A stretch of DNA of 64,000 nt from Anastatus disparis (GCA_017163975.1 JAFFSR010000004.1:8804001-8868000), one strand, 5' to 3'. Numbered from the stretch's first letter, positions 44,101 to 58,789 are shown. The notes: generated by a model not told the origin, from the sequence alone. Translations and numbers: made by a program.

Positions 44101-46782
44101 AGCATTTCTCCCTATCTTTTTTTTTCATTCAACATTTCCCTTTCACCCACATTTTTTTCGCTATATATCTATATGTAGATATACACCGCTCGTAGCACAC
44201 CTCCCAATTTTTTTCGATTTCTTCCCTTTTAACCATAAGACACATATACCAACAAACCTATACATATAAGTATACATACAAAAAAAAAAAGGAAAAGGAA
44301 AAAATAAAGTAGGGGAAAGAGAAAAAAAAAGAAAAATCGAAGAAAGGAAAAAAATCAAGAGTGAGAAAGCCCATCCCCGTTTTCCCCCCCGTTTTTCCGG
44401 GCGGCCGCGCAGCCAGAGCATAATACACGCACAGCACACACAGGTAGACGCACACATTATATGTATACGTATATAACGAAAAAGAGAGAAAGAGAAAACA
44501 AGACTGAGGCTGCCATTTTCGCGTCGTCGCGTGAGAGAGCGAGAGAGCGAGAACCTCAACCGCGATACCCGAGAACTAAGAGAATGAGAGAAAGAGAGAG
44601 AGAGAAAAAAATGATCCGAGGACTTAGGGCGTGCGCTGCTCACGCAGGTGATTCCCTTCCAAGAGCAAAGAGAATTTTTACCTTTAATATTATCTTTTTA
44701 TCTGTAAAACTACCTTTAAAAAATTGTTCTTTTCATTTAAATTGAAAAACCTTTCGAAAAATCTTCCCATGTAGGAAAGATCGTTTCTTTGAAAAATATT
44801 TTGAGGTTATAAAGTGGGTAAATTTTTGTAATTTACATTTAAAAAATAATTTAACATTTAATTTATAAGGAATTTTGATATTACGAATAATTTGAAATGT
44901 TATCTTGAAAAACTACAAACGTCATTAACCTTAAAAAATAATTATAAAATTTCAGTTATAAAATGTTTTTAATGACTTTTCTAAGAAATATTATATTGCT
45001 CGAAATATGAAAAAGAATATTTTAGGAATTTCTCATTCTGCGCGAGAAAAAATTTTGATTTCATCTATTAATAATCGAAATTGTTAAATTATTTAATAAT
45101 TTAATATTGAATTACAAAATATAAGAATGAGAAGTCAATAAAAGAAGGAATATTTTATTTCGTAATGCATAAAAATAAGTTTCATGTTAAAAAAATGATA
45201 ATCTAACCATTACATTTTTTTCTATAAATATTTTCCTCGAAACTATTTAACAAAAAATTTTGAATAATTAAAGATTATGCACGTGCAACAATTATAAACG
45301 TGAAACGATGCATAAACAATTACGGACATGAACGGTTAAATAAATGTTTTTCGTTAATAATTTATTGTTCAAAATTGTTGTTATCATTATTGCTGATTAA
45401 CCGATAAAATGAACTAACACGCGAAGAAGAATTTGACTATTATAAAGTGCATATTATAATTTTTCCTATTTTTTTTAAATACACTATTTTTGAAAATATT
45501 TCATCGTCGATATTTATAATTATATACGAGAAAAACAATTAGCACGCTTATAAATTTATAAAAAAAATCTATTATGGAACTATTACGCTTTGGCATGATG
45601 TTTACAGCGATATTTTTATAATTAATATAAAATAACGAGCTTATTAACGTCATTCCTATTTTCGAGATTATTTTATTAAAAATAGAATATTCGTTTTTAT
45701 TAAAACTAGCATACATCACTGTATTATTATACTATTATTATTTATAATTTTAAATAATTTTATTAGAAATTTTCATTCCTTAAAACATAAAAAAAAATGT
45801 TCTTTTGTCTTATGCTTTTTAGCTTTATAATCTTGTGATGCATAATTGAATTGAAAAATCATTTTAAAAGCTAAACGCTTCTTTTTTTTCTCTTTCAATG
45901 CATCCAAGAAAAATATATTCTCCAAATTGACCTTCTTCTCTTTAGTTGAGTGAACTTAATTATTTTTAGAACAGCCTACTTTCAAAAAATAATTGGACTA
46001 TCTAAACATTTTTTTTTTTCACTTTTTTTTATAATTTTAAATTTTTGTTTGATAAAAAAATTTACGAATAATCTTGCAAGTTCAACGTAAATTGCATACA
46101 ACGTTTAATTATATTCCTTTTTACTTTGACGAAAAATAATTTACTTGCAGGATATTAAAGTCTATATAAAAAAAAGAAGTTGATAAGTAAAAGAGAAATT
46201 CGATAAACGCTTTTAAAACTTGAAATGTTAAATTAAAATGTGATTTTATATTAAATCGTCAATTTTGAAAATTTTACAATTGTAATAAAAATTATATCAA
46301 ATGTGTTATATAAAAAAAGAGAATAAAAATTTATAAAAGAAACTTTTTGTACAAAAGTTTAAATTGCAAGTTATTAAGTGTTATCTCCCCAATAGCATCT
46401 TCAATCTCAATTAAAAGCTCTGAACTTGAACCAATGAAATATTCAACTTCCTAAATAACGTTATACCCGCATTCGAAACCAATGAAATCATTAATCTTGC
46501 ATTATTCAATAAAACTATAATCCCCCGACATAAAAATCCCACAATTCTTCTTTTTAGAAAACCAAATACGTACAAGCGTCTAATTAAACCTTCCCCCTTG
46601 ATTCGTCATAAAAGCCCAACGATCGACATACTAACTGCAGGCATTCGGCAAACAAAAAGCAAAATTAGCGACAAGCCATGTTAAAAACGTAAGGAAAAAA
46701 AGAAGAAAGTAAAATAAAAGAATGAAAAAAAATAAAAGGAAAAAATGTAGTTAAACGCTCGTTAATTACTAGGCGGTAGAGC

Positions 46783-46812
<30 letters not shown>
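46783..46812. repeat. GA microsatellite
   Basis: (GA)n tract of about 30 bp with one interruption. Confidence 0.85.
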
Positions 46813-46813
<1 letters not shown>

Positions 46814-47102
46814 TGCGGCAATGTAATGTGTCATTGACGGCTTGGCGCACGTTCCATTCGTCTATTTTTCTTGTTTTATTTTATATTTTTTTTCTTCTTT
46901 TTCTTTTTTTTTTTATTTTATACTTCCATGTGAGACGCTCAATGTGGGCATGCGTTGGGTGCGCGCGCTCGCGTGTAGGCGTCGATATCTCAGTGCGACG
47001 AGAGAGAGAAAATCGTTGGAAAAAAATAAAATAAAATGAATTGAGCTTTAAAATTAAAAAAATATTCTCTATTGCTATGCATACCAGTTTTTTTTTGTAT
47101 TT

Positions 47103-47105
<3 letters not shown>

Positions 47106-47137
<32 letters not shown>
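47106..47137. repeat. TA microsatellite
   Basis: Uninterrupted (AT)n, about 32 bp. Confidence 0.85.
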
Positions 47138-47140
<3 letters not shown>

Positions 47141-47271
47141 TTCTTTTTATGTTGTAACAATTGCAGTGAAGTATACATTTTTTCTTCAGTCGTTTCTTAT
47201 TTGAAATTTTATAAAAATCAGGATCGTGTTAATTTGATTGAACACGTGAAAGATTTTTTATTATATTCATG

Positions 47272-47441
47272 CTATGCTATTTTTGCTATGCTAATCAGCG
47301 ACGAAGCTCGTAAGTGTGTTAGTGAACAGAGCACATGTAACGCACAGTGGTGCTTGCATCAATCAGCTGCAGAGAGCGGGATTCGAACTCAGAACCCCGA
47401 GATCACAAATCTAACGCTCTACCAAATGAACCACAGACCGA
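47272..47441 (-). repeat. tRNA-derived SINE, reverse orientation (shaggy intron)
   Basis: On the minus strand: GTGGTTCATTTGGTAGAGCG (A-box half), GAGTTCGAATCCCGCTCTC (B box), GCTGATTGATGCAAGCACCA, CTGTGCGTTACATGTGCTCT and a tail with CGTCGCTGATTAGCATAGC. It closely matches the copy at 23471. A plus-strand open frame (47072-47464) runs through it by chance. Confidence 0.78.
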
Positions 47442-50400
47442 TTCTGATAAACAATTCAATATGAAAATATTATTTAAATTATTTCATCCATCTCGTGATT
47501 TTTAAATATACTTTAATTTAAATTTAAATAAAAAATAATTGGTTTATAAAATGCAAATTGTTTTTTAATTAACAGATTTCAAATTTGAATATTTTGATTA
47601 ATGACAAAAGAGATTATCAAAAATACTTACAAAAAAATTATGAAAAATACAACCTAACAGAGAACTAAAAATAAATCATGCAAAAACACTATTAAATAAA
47701 TTTAAAAAAAAAACATCTAAAAATCCGAAAAATTGACGCCCAAGTTGAGCAGCAAGAAAATTTCCAGTAGCACAGAGAGAAAACTTGGCGTCAAGAGGAG
47801 GATCAAGTTAAGTTCTCCTCTTTACGGTTTTAAAGTCGATGAATCTATATTTACTTCGGAGTAGTATTAAGCTCCATACATATATACACATTATGTGCTA
47901 TAGAACTTTCCTAACCATCTCTTTTTCAACCAACACTTGTTTCTATATATTTCTTCGTTCACATGGTTAGCTCTAAAGCTTCTTTTTTTTTTTTATTTCA
48001 CTTGCTCGATTTATAACAAAAAGTTGTATAGATAGCGTATAAAAAAAATTTATAAATAAATCTTTTATATTTGATTGAAATTTGGTATGTTTATACGTTA
48101 TTTGAAAAAGTTCTCTTTATTTTTTATAGCCGATTGCTTGATTGAAAGCTTCGCGCGTCTGGTTTCGATGCTGATGATTTATATCGAACTTTTTTTTTCA
48201 GTAGGTTACCAGTTAAAATGGTTACGTTCTTTTTTTATTTGTTTAAATTTCGAGCGTCAAAATCAAGTTTTATTTGCTTTTTCATTTAATCCTTTTTTCT
48301 TTATAAACAAGTCGATTAACTTTTCGTAAAATATAATCTTTGTTTACTGGTATTTTGTACAGTGCATTAAGTCGATGCGTGCGCGTAGGTAAAGATGACT
48401 ATTTTTGGAAAACGAAAAAAAAGGAGATTTATGCGTCATTTTCTTGTAAACAACGAGAAACAGATGCATTATTATTCATAGTATTAATCAAAGCTGACTA
48501 TAATTGATCAATTTTATTTCATAGAACAATAATGAATTATGATTTGTAGGTTTAAAATTAGATGTTTTGAAATTCGTTATTCAGTGCTTAGTATAATTGA
48601 GGTTCTTATAAATTACCTTTTGGAAAATAAGACAGTTTACATAAATCGTTAGAAGAAAACAAAAAATTTTATTTTTTTGCCCTAGTAACAAAAATTCTTG
48701 TCAAGATCTTATCTTGACAGTAAATTTGGAGTAAATTTGACAAAAGAAAAAAAAATTTGAATTTTATCAGTAGATTCATAAAAAAAAAGTAAATTTCTCA
48801 AATATTTTCATCTATTTTTTGATAAAATAAAAATCTTATCGTCTAAAAGCAAATAAATAAAAAACAAACAAAATCAAACAGACGAAAAAAAGCGAAAAGA
48901 AAAACACCCTAAACAAAAAAATATACCGGATCAATATTTTATAATCACACCTCTTTTGTCGAAAAAAGAATTAACTGAATAAAAATAAAAATACAAGATC
49001 ATTTAACGATTAAGTATATGTAAAAATAAATGAAAATTAAAGTATGTGGTAAAAGTTTTTCCTACTGTTTTCCCTCCTTAATTGATTCCTTTTGAAAGTC
49101 GAACACACGGTTTACAGGTCAATGGTTTTACAGCAATGAAAATCTAAGCTATCTAACGACATTCTTTTCCATCTTCTCTTTTTTTTTCCTTTTTATTCCA
49201 TCCGGATATGTCATCCTTTTTTTTTTATTCTTTTTTTACTTCAATGGCTTGCAGACTCTTTTTATTTCAGGGATGGCGCCTATACTCTGTACTTTAATAC
49301 CCTTTTTTTTAAAGTCTCTTTTGTTTTGTTATCGGTGTAACGATGTTTTGTTATCTTGAAAATTTTTTCGATAAATAGATCAAGCTCACTTTTTTGTATT
49401 GAATTTTTGGAAATTTTCGAGTGCCGTGTTTACTAAATTATTTTCTTTTTTTATTGATACTTTCCTTTTTTAAAATCAATTCTAACGAAATTTAAATCCA
49501 TATTTATTCTGAAAAATTCCGTTGAATTAATCTAAAGCCTAAATATACCTAAATTGAGGTTACAGTTATGGTCCAATAAAATTGATCAATTAGCAATAGA
49601 ATAATCATTAAATAGCTAAGGCTGTATAATGAAGTCATCAATTTTCGTAACACAATTAAAAGACTTTCAAAATTTAATTTATTTACATCAACCGCATTAG
49701 AGTATTTCGTAAATCTTTCTTGTTCGAATATTACGTACGGTAGCTCACAATACAACGTGCTGTAAAAACGTACGATAAAAATAATTATTTTCATAATTCC
49801 TTGTTGAAAAAATTTCGGAATTTTATTGACTCTTGAACTCCTCGGGATTTCGCATGATAGATAACGAGCGCAATGTTGTGTTATCGTTTATATTTTTCCA
49901 GCATTATTTTTCGTTCAGTTCGTCAAATGTGACGTAGCGATTTCGTTTACGATTACAGAAAAAGGGGCGTGTCTCTCTGACAAAAATTTACAATGCTAAT
50001 TAGAAGCGATCTTTGCTTTGTTTTTAGTTTAATGCTGTTTGCTAAATATGGTCTCTCGGCGAGTGCTTAGATCGATAAAGTAAAAAAATTTTTATTTTAT
50101 GAATTGCTTTCTTTGAAATTGTTTTATGACATGTTATTTGCATAAAATGTGGATTACCAAAGTACGAAATAATTGTCATTTAATCATTGGAATTTACATC
50201 ATCTGAGCCAATTGATTTTGAGAATCCCACCTTTTTTCCTGGTAAACGTCGATTATACTTTTTAGTTGAATGCAAATTTAGTATTGCTAAAAGCGTATTT
50301 TAATGTTAAATTTTGAAATTTTAATCAAACGCAATTTATAATTGTTAATGTCAACCAATATGAATCATTTCTCATATGTAATTCAGTTTAATTAAAAAAA

Positions 50401-53400
50401 GAAAAATTTTTTATTGTAAAGCAAAAAAAAAACAATACGAATATCATTTACAACAAATGAACAAGATACACTTGTAGAGCCATTAGCTAAAAAATATTTA
50501 CTTCTTCTTCCGTGTGCATACAGACGATCTCATCGTCGCAAAAGTAACTTTTATTACGCAAGCCCGGAATACACTCGTCACTGTATTTACGCTCGTGGTT
50601 AAAGCTACACTTCAATAAATTTTATCGCTGCAACCACATTTAGACAAATAGAAAACGTTGAATGTTTTATGTTTTCGTACTGTTCAAATGCATATGAAAT
50701 TTAAGTTAGTTTAAACTTAATTTAAGTTAACTGAAGAACCTGAAAATCACTTAAAATTAATGTTGCGAATCTCAAAAATCGTAGAAAAATATTTAAAAAT
50801 GAATTTAGTATTTAAAAATTACAATTTTATAATTCACAAATACTTAAAAAGCAAATAAATCATATTATTAAAAAACTTTAGAAATCATCCAACACCTAAT
50901 ATTAAACCAAAAGGTGAAAATTACTTGATCATCCATTGCGTTATAAAGATCTTCGATGATTTATATTTGTTACAAAGTCGTGCGCGAATGGGTAATTTGA
51001 TCACGTTATGAATTCACGTGTTTCGTGCGTTTACGGAACTGGGTTAAAGTTCCTTCTCTCTCTTTCTCTCTCCTATCTTTAATCGAGTCTGCGTATCGGA
51101 TTATTTGTTCCTATTGCCATCGCTTGTCTTTTAATATATGAAAGATCGCACCTTTGTACGTAGAGCATCTCGTGTGACTGAAAAATAATACCTAAGTCTT
51201 ATTTTTATGAGCTTTTATCAGGTAGTTTCATTTTTTAGATTGTATTAATCATTTTTCACAATAGAAGCAGTTTTATTTTTATTTTAATTTTCAATGAGTG
51301 TTTTGTTAATTTAATAAGGAATAAATTAATATGATTGATTATCTAAAATCGTACAAAACTAGTCAAAAATAAGAATAAAAATTTTACAGGTTTTTTTAAA
51401 AATTATATATCTGAAATCTAAATGACGAAAATAATAAATCTTAAGAAAAAAAATTATGTCACGCATTTAAATTCATATGACTTAATAAACGTCGATAAAT
51501 CGCATGAAGATTAATTAAAAAAAAGTCCACGTATTGATGAAACATGACACTTCAAAAAGATCCCTGCCAATTAACTTTACCAATCTAACAATTAAAGTTC
51601 ACCACAAAATCGTATTGCACAACGCGCGCTGTACAGTTCTCTCTATATTGTTACTTTTCAACTTCAGTTCAATGAGTAGCAAAAGATATTTCATCCGGTT
51701 TAGATTAACTACTCGAGCTACAATTTTAGTTTAAAAATAAAAGTATGTTTAGGCTTTGAATAAAAATAGAATATAGTTGTTTTAAAGTTGTAGATATTCG
51801 GCCGTATTTACTTAAAGTTTAATGTTAAATAATAAAAAAGGAAATACGGTTAAATTTGATTTTTAATTGCCATTTGATCCGTAACTAATAAAAGTATATT
51901 TAGGTTTTAAATACAGATAAAGTAAGAATTTCAAAGGTGTTTAAAAATATTTTCTTAAAATTAAATGTAAATAATAAAAAGAGAGTAATATGTACAATTT
52001 GACCCTTGAGTGACATTTGGAATGATTTATTCTTCATGTTCATTTCAATTGATCATTAAAAGGTTCACAATATGAAACTTTTAATGAGATAAAAGTTAAT
52101 GTTAAAAAATTCATTTTTAATTGGTAGAATTCTCTAAAATGATCCTTTAACTTCATGTGAGTCATTTTGACCCCAAATTCAATTAATCAATTTTTCGATT
52201 GAATAAAGTGTCTACTAATTAAGAAGTTAATTCTATTCAAAGAATAAATTGATTCAATTAATAAATATCTCCTAAAATTTCAAATCTCAATACAATTTTT
52301 TCTTCTTTTGTGTAATTGATATTTTTCAAAACAAAAAAAAGGAATTATTTATACCTGAACAAAACTATTCAAATGATATCTCGAAACAATTTACAGTTAA
52401 AAATCAGTATTGTAATACCTGACTTCCCATCAGTAGGAAAAAAGACACACATCAGCATTGACATTCATCGTTCAATACAAAGATAATTACGTGACCATCG
52501 TGGATCGATGAATTAAAACCGCGAGTATATAGTAACCTCGCGTTTATTCTATATCAATACAATACACACACACATCCTCTCTCTCTCTTTCCTTCTCTTT
52601 CTCTCTCTCTCTAACGTAGTTGCTAAGCGGGACTTCGTGATCATTTCGTTCAGTTTATAAATGCATGCCGGGGATGTAAATGTTTGCCACGGCAAATATC
52701 GATTTTGTCTTGCTCTCTTGTATCCAGGTGCTATATAGATGCAATTTGTTCCTACTCCGAAGATTTGGTTTATTTTTTTTTTAATACAAATTTATGGTTA
52801 GATTTGAAGACAGAAATGTTTTGAATCCATAAAAAATTAAAAAAGAATAATTTGCATAAAAAGATATTGATAGATTATTGGTTAGCTTTTTAACATGTAT
52901 TGCTTTTTATGAATCATTTTGAAATAAGAGCAAGGTTCTTTGAATATCAAAGAGATTACCTTTTATTATACTTCTTTGTTTGTGTTTTATCCGCGATTTT
53001 TCAGCTTATTCATTCAAAAACTACTGAATAATCCATCAACAACAAAGCATAATTGTTACTTAATCGAAAATACATTAGCTGGCAATAACTTTTTAATCCA
53101 GCTTGTTTCAGACATGCGTTGACAAAAAACTAAATAATTTACATTCATGATAAAATTAAATTTTATAAAATTCAATATAACGAAAATATCCATTTAGCTA
53201 GCCTGTTTGATTTCGTTCGGTTACTATCTGGAATATTGATTTCTGCTTGGACATTTCAATTTTCTTCAAAGTAGTAACCATTGAAAACGCAACAGTTTTC
53301 CAATAGCTTATAGCCGTTCTATAAGTAGACCAAAGGAGCAGGAAAATTATGGAGATATTTATGATTTTTCAATAAATTTTACTGCGAAAAAGATTATTTT

Positions 53401-55325
53401 CGTTTTAATATTGCTTAGCAATATAATAAAATATTAAATTTTTCACTTCGCGCGTCATGTTTAAATAAACAGCTGCATATATTATTTCAATATTGGTATT
53501 GCGAAATGCAAATGTAAATGAATAGTTGTTATTTGTCATACAAATAAAAAAAACTATTCAAAACTATTTATATTGGTTTTGCAGCTTAATATATTCCAAA
53601 ATGATGACAAAATTCAAGTTTTTTAATTACGGATGAACTTTGAAAATTAAATGAAAATTTCTTCCAGTCATCTCTTATTTATAAAGGGATTATTAAATGT
53701 AGTTTAACAACAATATTCCTATCTCCAAAACTCATATTTTAATTGTATTTATTTGAATTTTAATATTCTTGTTGAAAAGCTTGATCATACCATTCATAAT
53801 AAAAATATCAATATTTTTTTTCATTTTCAACAGTAAATTTCATTTTGCTGTAATTTTCAAACAAAGTGTCGCACCAGAAATTATTAGTGATTGGGAAATG
53901 AATCCAAGACGTTTATGCTGCGACATCATTGGTAGGCGAGAATCTTAATCAATAAATCAAATTTTTATTCTCTTTTCTTTATAAACTTTTAAATAGTTTC
54001 ACGGATTTAAATGATTTGTACATAATTTTTTCACAAAATATCGATAAATGCTTGATTAAATGAAAAAAGATTTTTAGATCTATTGACATTAAAATCTTGA
54101 AATATTAATCATTGACATCTGAAAAATAAAATCAGATAATCTTATCAACTTATAAGATTTTTGTCACTGAATCTAAGTTCGGATTGTAACGGTACGTTAC
54201 TTGAAATGATTGTAGGACAAGCACATACAGAAATCGATCCGGTACGTGTGGGTATTGCGGATTCCCATATTAATGACCGTTATCGCCAAGCGGCATCTTA
54301 ATGTCTTGTACCTTGAACGAAAATCATTATGAAATCTAGTTTGCACATGCACCCATACACATACATGCATTCACAAACATATATGGAAAGAGAAAAGCTC
54401 GATAATGTGCTTTTAAAAAAGCAAACCTAATTTAACCGAGAGATTAAAGTTTTACGATGGTCTAACAAAAACTTGGTTACAACTTTATACTTTTCTACTA
54501 GAGAGAACTCTCGTGTACATTTATATATATATTAGGTTTGAGAGGTGTAAACTATTTCTATTTTAAGTTGGATCAAATTGTACAAGATGTTCAACAACTT
54601 TATGCGTAGTTCGAATTGACTATTGAGACTTTGGTTTTAATGATGAAACTCATTACTTTTTTTGTAACTCCATCAAGATTTATTGGTGATGCTCTCTTTT
54701 ATCAAACTTTATAAAGATAATTTGTTTTAGAAATCTTCAACATTGATTAGTTCATTTTTTTATGAAATTCTTATTTTTCATTGAAAATTTGATAAAAATT
54801 TTATTTTTGTCTCATTAACAAAGCTTATTATTTCAAAATGCATTTGGTTACTTAAAAATTGTTTCACGTAATCAACCTCTTTGCGTCATATTAATACTCT
54901 GATACCAAAATGTTAACACAAGATAAGAAGTTGCGCTTTGTTTCTTAATTGATAACATCTTTTTGTCCATAAAGTTCAGATTGCTTGAGAAAAAACAATC
55001 AATTGTCCATAAAAAAGAAATGATTAATACTTAAATCCAATAAATATTAAAATTATGAAAAAACCGCGTGAATCAAGCTTTAAGAAAATATAAGACACGA
55101 AGAAAAAGAAAACTAAAGAAAAATGCATAGTCAGCTGATTCTTCAGTTAAGAAAGAAAAAATCGCGCGTAATCGCATTAAAACGAAACACAATACATGTA
55201 TATAGAAAAACTTTAAATACGTTTGTGCAAGCAGCTGTTTCGCTCTGGTGTATATCGACCCCCCTCAAGGTCATGTCTTACCCTTGAAAGATAATAAGTT
55301 CAGGCTATACCGAGGAAAGAGAAAG

Positions 55326-55328
<3 letters not shown>

Positions 55329-55370
<42 letters not shown>
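55329..55370. repeat. GA microsatellite
   Basis: (AG)n, about 42 bp, uninterrupted. Confidence 0.88.
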
Positions 55371-55374
<4 letters not shown>

Positions 55375-56135
55375 CCCGATCATTTAGAGTTTCACAGTTA
55401 TAACGTTATATAGTACAAATATGCTTGTGTGTATGTGTGACACACAGCAAGTAATGTAAAGCAATTAGCTGACATTTTGTAAAGAGCTAGTGAGAGCTGT
55501 TAACGTCGAGAGGGTTAGGGTCATTTTTTCTTTTTTTTTTTTCTTTCTTTCTTATTCTAGTTGTTGGTTTGTAGGCTATGATAGTTGAAAGTATATCTTT
55601 AGTGTTTTAAGAATTTTTAAAAAGATTTGAATGATTAGTTTTTTTCACTAACAACTGTGAGAAAAATAATGTATGGTTTTTTAAAACTAACTATCAAAGT
55701 GCCTTTTTTGTAAAAAAAAAAGGCTCCCCACCCCAAAAAAGTAATATGAATTTATTGCTTTTTCTTCTTATTGAAATTTGTAAAATTGGAGTTTAAATTG
55801 ATTCTCTTATCGACTAATCTTTGTTTTTTTTTGTAGCCAGAATTGTTCATTACATTTATTGCTTGATAAATTGCATTAGAATAACTTGTATGATGTAACG
55901 ATGCAAAATGAGAATTTAAATTTAAAACAATTATTACTCAGTCGATGATGAAAATTTAAACTTGAATATCAATATAATGAATCATTTAATTAGGAATTAT
56001 AATTTAATCACGTTTTTAATCATTCATTTATTTAATAATTTCTCAAATAGTACTTCCAGTCTAAATATCATTAGAACAGTTACCCAATTATCTGTAATAA
56101 TAATTTTATAACATATAAATGTATTTACATTATAG

Positions 56136-56198
56136 ATGCTTCTGAAAGCTCTTCTAAAGAGGAGGTTAAACAGAGCCAGCCATCTGCCTCATATATGG
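56136..56198 (+). CDS. sgg: Candidate shaggy cassette exon A (63 nt)
   Basis: Bounded by TTATAG (acceptor) and GTATGA (donor). Entering in phase 1 from the exon at 41088-41169, it reads N-ASESSSKEEVKQSQPSASYM and leaves in phase 1 with G, open throughout. Its length is 21 codons exactly, so inclusion keeps the kinase frame and adds a Ser/Lys/Glu-rich insert after the Ser9 tail. A second copy lies 654 bp downstream. The exon is better conserved between copies than its flanking intron, which suggests selection. Exon status is an inference; no transcript evidence was available. Confidence 0.6.
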
Positions 56199-56789
56199 GT
56201 ATGATTAATCTACTTTTGAATAGTACGATCATATACAAAAAAATAAACTCGATCAACTTAAAAACAGAACAAAAAATATCATAATCATCACCAAATAATG
56301 TGGCAATCAACAATCACTTTTTATCATTTTATGGGTATGGATGAAAAAGTTTCAGATAAAGGGGATCCCTTCTAACTTGGTATAATTTAAACTGAAAATC
56401 AGCTAAATATCAATTCAATAACTTCTAGCGAATTTTCAGCTAATTTCTAGTTAACGTTATATCAGGATATTTGTTTTTAATTTGTCAATAATACCTCTTC
56501 CTCATATGATTTGATTCAATATATTTAAGAACTTCTTACATTTATTTGAAAAGTTTATTTAAGTTTTCATTTATACCCTAAATATTCACCCTCCAACAAC
56601 CATAATTGAAAGTTTAAAAATTTAAACTTGAACATCAACATTTTCAATCACTTGATAACAACATAATTTCAATAATTAATTTATTTATCAATTCTCAAAT
56701 CGTACTTGCAGCCTACTATCATTAGAACAGTTACCCACTTATCTCTAATTATACTAATTTTATAACGCATTAATATATTTATATTGTAG

Positions 56790-56852
56790 ATGCTTCTGAA
56801 AGCTCTTCTAAAGAGGAGGTTAAACAGAACCAGCCATCTACCACATATATTG
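56790..56852 (+). CDS. sgg: Candidate shaggy cassette exon B (63 nt)
   Basis: Duplicate of exon A with acceptor TTGTAG and donor GTATGA, also 63 nt and phase 1-1. It differs from A at four bases, all changing the residue: Ser to Asn, Ala to Thr, Ser to Thr and Met to Ile, all in the 3' third; the first 41 bases are identical. It reads ASESSSKEEVKQNQPSTTYI. It could be used instead of, or together with, exon A. Confidence 0.6.
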
Positions 56853-58720
56853 GTATGATTAATCTACTTTTGAATAGACGATCATGATAAAAAAAAATAA
56901 ATTAACTCGATCAAATTAGAAACAGAATAATTAAATAGCAAAATCATCACCAAATAATGTGGCGATCGACAAATCTTTTTCATAAAATTCTCATAAACTA
57001 TTTTACTATCTGAAGGGTATGAATGAAGAAATTTTAGATAAAAGATATCCCTATTTTTTTATTTATTGAATACATTTTTTCAAATATTTTGATAAAATAT
57101 ATTTAATAAATCCTTTGAATTTAGTTGAAAACTTTAATTAAATTTTCATTTATGCCCTAAATATTCATCCCGAACAACAATCATTAAAGTTTGATTAATC
57201 ATATAGTGTTTTAGCTTAGATTTCGTATAACCATGTTCACTACTAAACTTTTACCATTGGAATGCAATCATTAATCATTCCACTGACACTTTTGCATTGT
57301 ATATGTTGTAGAGTTTAGAATAATTGTTTTTTAATTAATAGTCTTTAATAATTTAATGTTGTATATTATATTTATTTCAAATATTTAAGAATGTTATTTA
57401 CAATATATATTTGTATAAAATAGTATTGTATTCTTTATTTATTTAGTATAATATGGTTATATCAATATGGTTTAGTATAGTATGGTTAATTTATGGTAAG
57501 AAACTAAGCTTTTTGAAAACACATTCAAAACATGACGGATTGGTAGAAGATTGATTAGTAGAAGAGTTGTAATTGGAAGAAAATGTTACAGTATATCATT
57601 GATATTATTTAAAATTTTCCACGGAGAAAATTAATAAGGTTAATATAAAATTGATGAACTGTTAAATATAATCTTCGGAGTCCTCGAAAACTTGAGGAAC
57701 AAAGAAAATTTTCAAGTGACTGTAAATCAAACTTTGAAAAAAGAATTCGCCTTAAACTTTTAAAGATTTAAAACTCACGACCAAGTTTTAAAGTTTTGTT
57801 GTTTGGATGAAACTTTAAAGTTGGAAAGTATTCAATTTTGTTTATATTATAGACTAGAAAGCTCGAAAGTATTCAGTGAAAATTGGAACCAAAAGTGGTA
57901 AAAAAATTAGATAATATAGGTCAATAAATTATTTTTAATGATAGTATTAAGTTAAAATGATAGGAAGTGCTTATAATATTTGTTTTTAGCGATGATAGTA
58001 TGTTCCGGCCATTGTGATTTTCATTAAAAATATTTTCCATTTCTAAACTTGAAACCAATTATTCAATCAGTTCTTATTTTTATTTCGAAAATAATATTCA
58101 GGATTTCTGTTTTGCCAATTAAAAATTGCAAAACTTAATTGAAATTTTTTTACTGACTAACGATTTTGGAAAATTTTAATGATCACAGATAAAGAAAAAT
58201 CATTAAAATTTAGTGAAAATAAATTTATGATAGCGTAAAATAGTTTTAATTTTAAAATTTTAATGGATATTTTGTTTTTTTTATAATGTATTGTTGAAAT
58301 TTAACAATCGTAAAAAGAAAGAGATTACGCGCTGAAATAAAGTAATTGTGTATATGTAAATTTAGCCAGTAAACTTTATGACCGGCTTTCAAATATCTAA
58401 TCTTGACTTTAGTCCAGTTTGTTCAATCTTTTTGTGTTAAAAATTAGAATATACTTTTATTTTTAATTTTATTTTTGATATTATAAACGATAAAAATTTT
58501 TTGTAAATTTATACAAATGAATAATAAGATATAATAATGTAAAATAAATGTTTGAATTTATTTTGCATTTAAAAGAAACAAATATGAATATATTTCGTGT
58601 TCATTATAATTCTAAAATGTATAAAAAAATCTTCTGATTTTAAAAGTACATAAGCTTAATAAATGACAAAAGAAAAAAGAGACCAAAGACCTTTCCTCAA
58701 GAAATAATAAGACGATTATT

Positions 58721-58789
58721 CGTCAGTTTAAAGTTCCGCTGCTTTTAACTTGGCAGTGGGATGAACGATTGCATCTCACCGTTCTGACG
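58721..58789. other. GC-richer hairpin-forming segment in shaggy intron
   Basis: Outer arms CGTCAG (58721-58726) and CTGACG (58784-58789) enclose an inner stem GTGGGATG/CATCTCAC (one G-U pair if transcribed) with an 8-nt loop, within about 140 bp of distinctly less AT-rich sequence. It may be a structured RNA, a regulatory element or chance. No known family recognised. Confidence 0.25.

Noticed and set aside
44161..44745. ORFs of 94 and 160 codons on both strands
   Set aside because: Created by purine-rich GA/AAG tracts; Ser/Phe/Arg low complexity, no splice or domain support.
46665..47464. Cluster of overlapping ORFs on both strands
   Set aside because: They run through GA and TA microsatellites and a reverse SINE; the 130-codon frame is chance.
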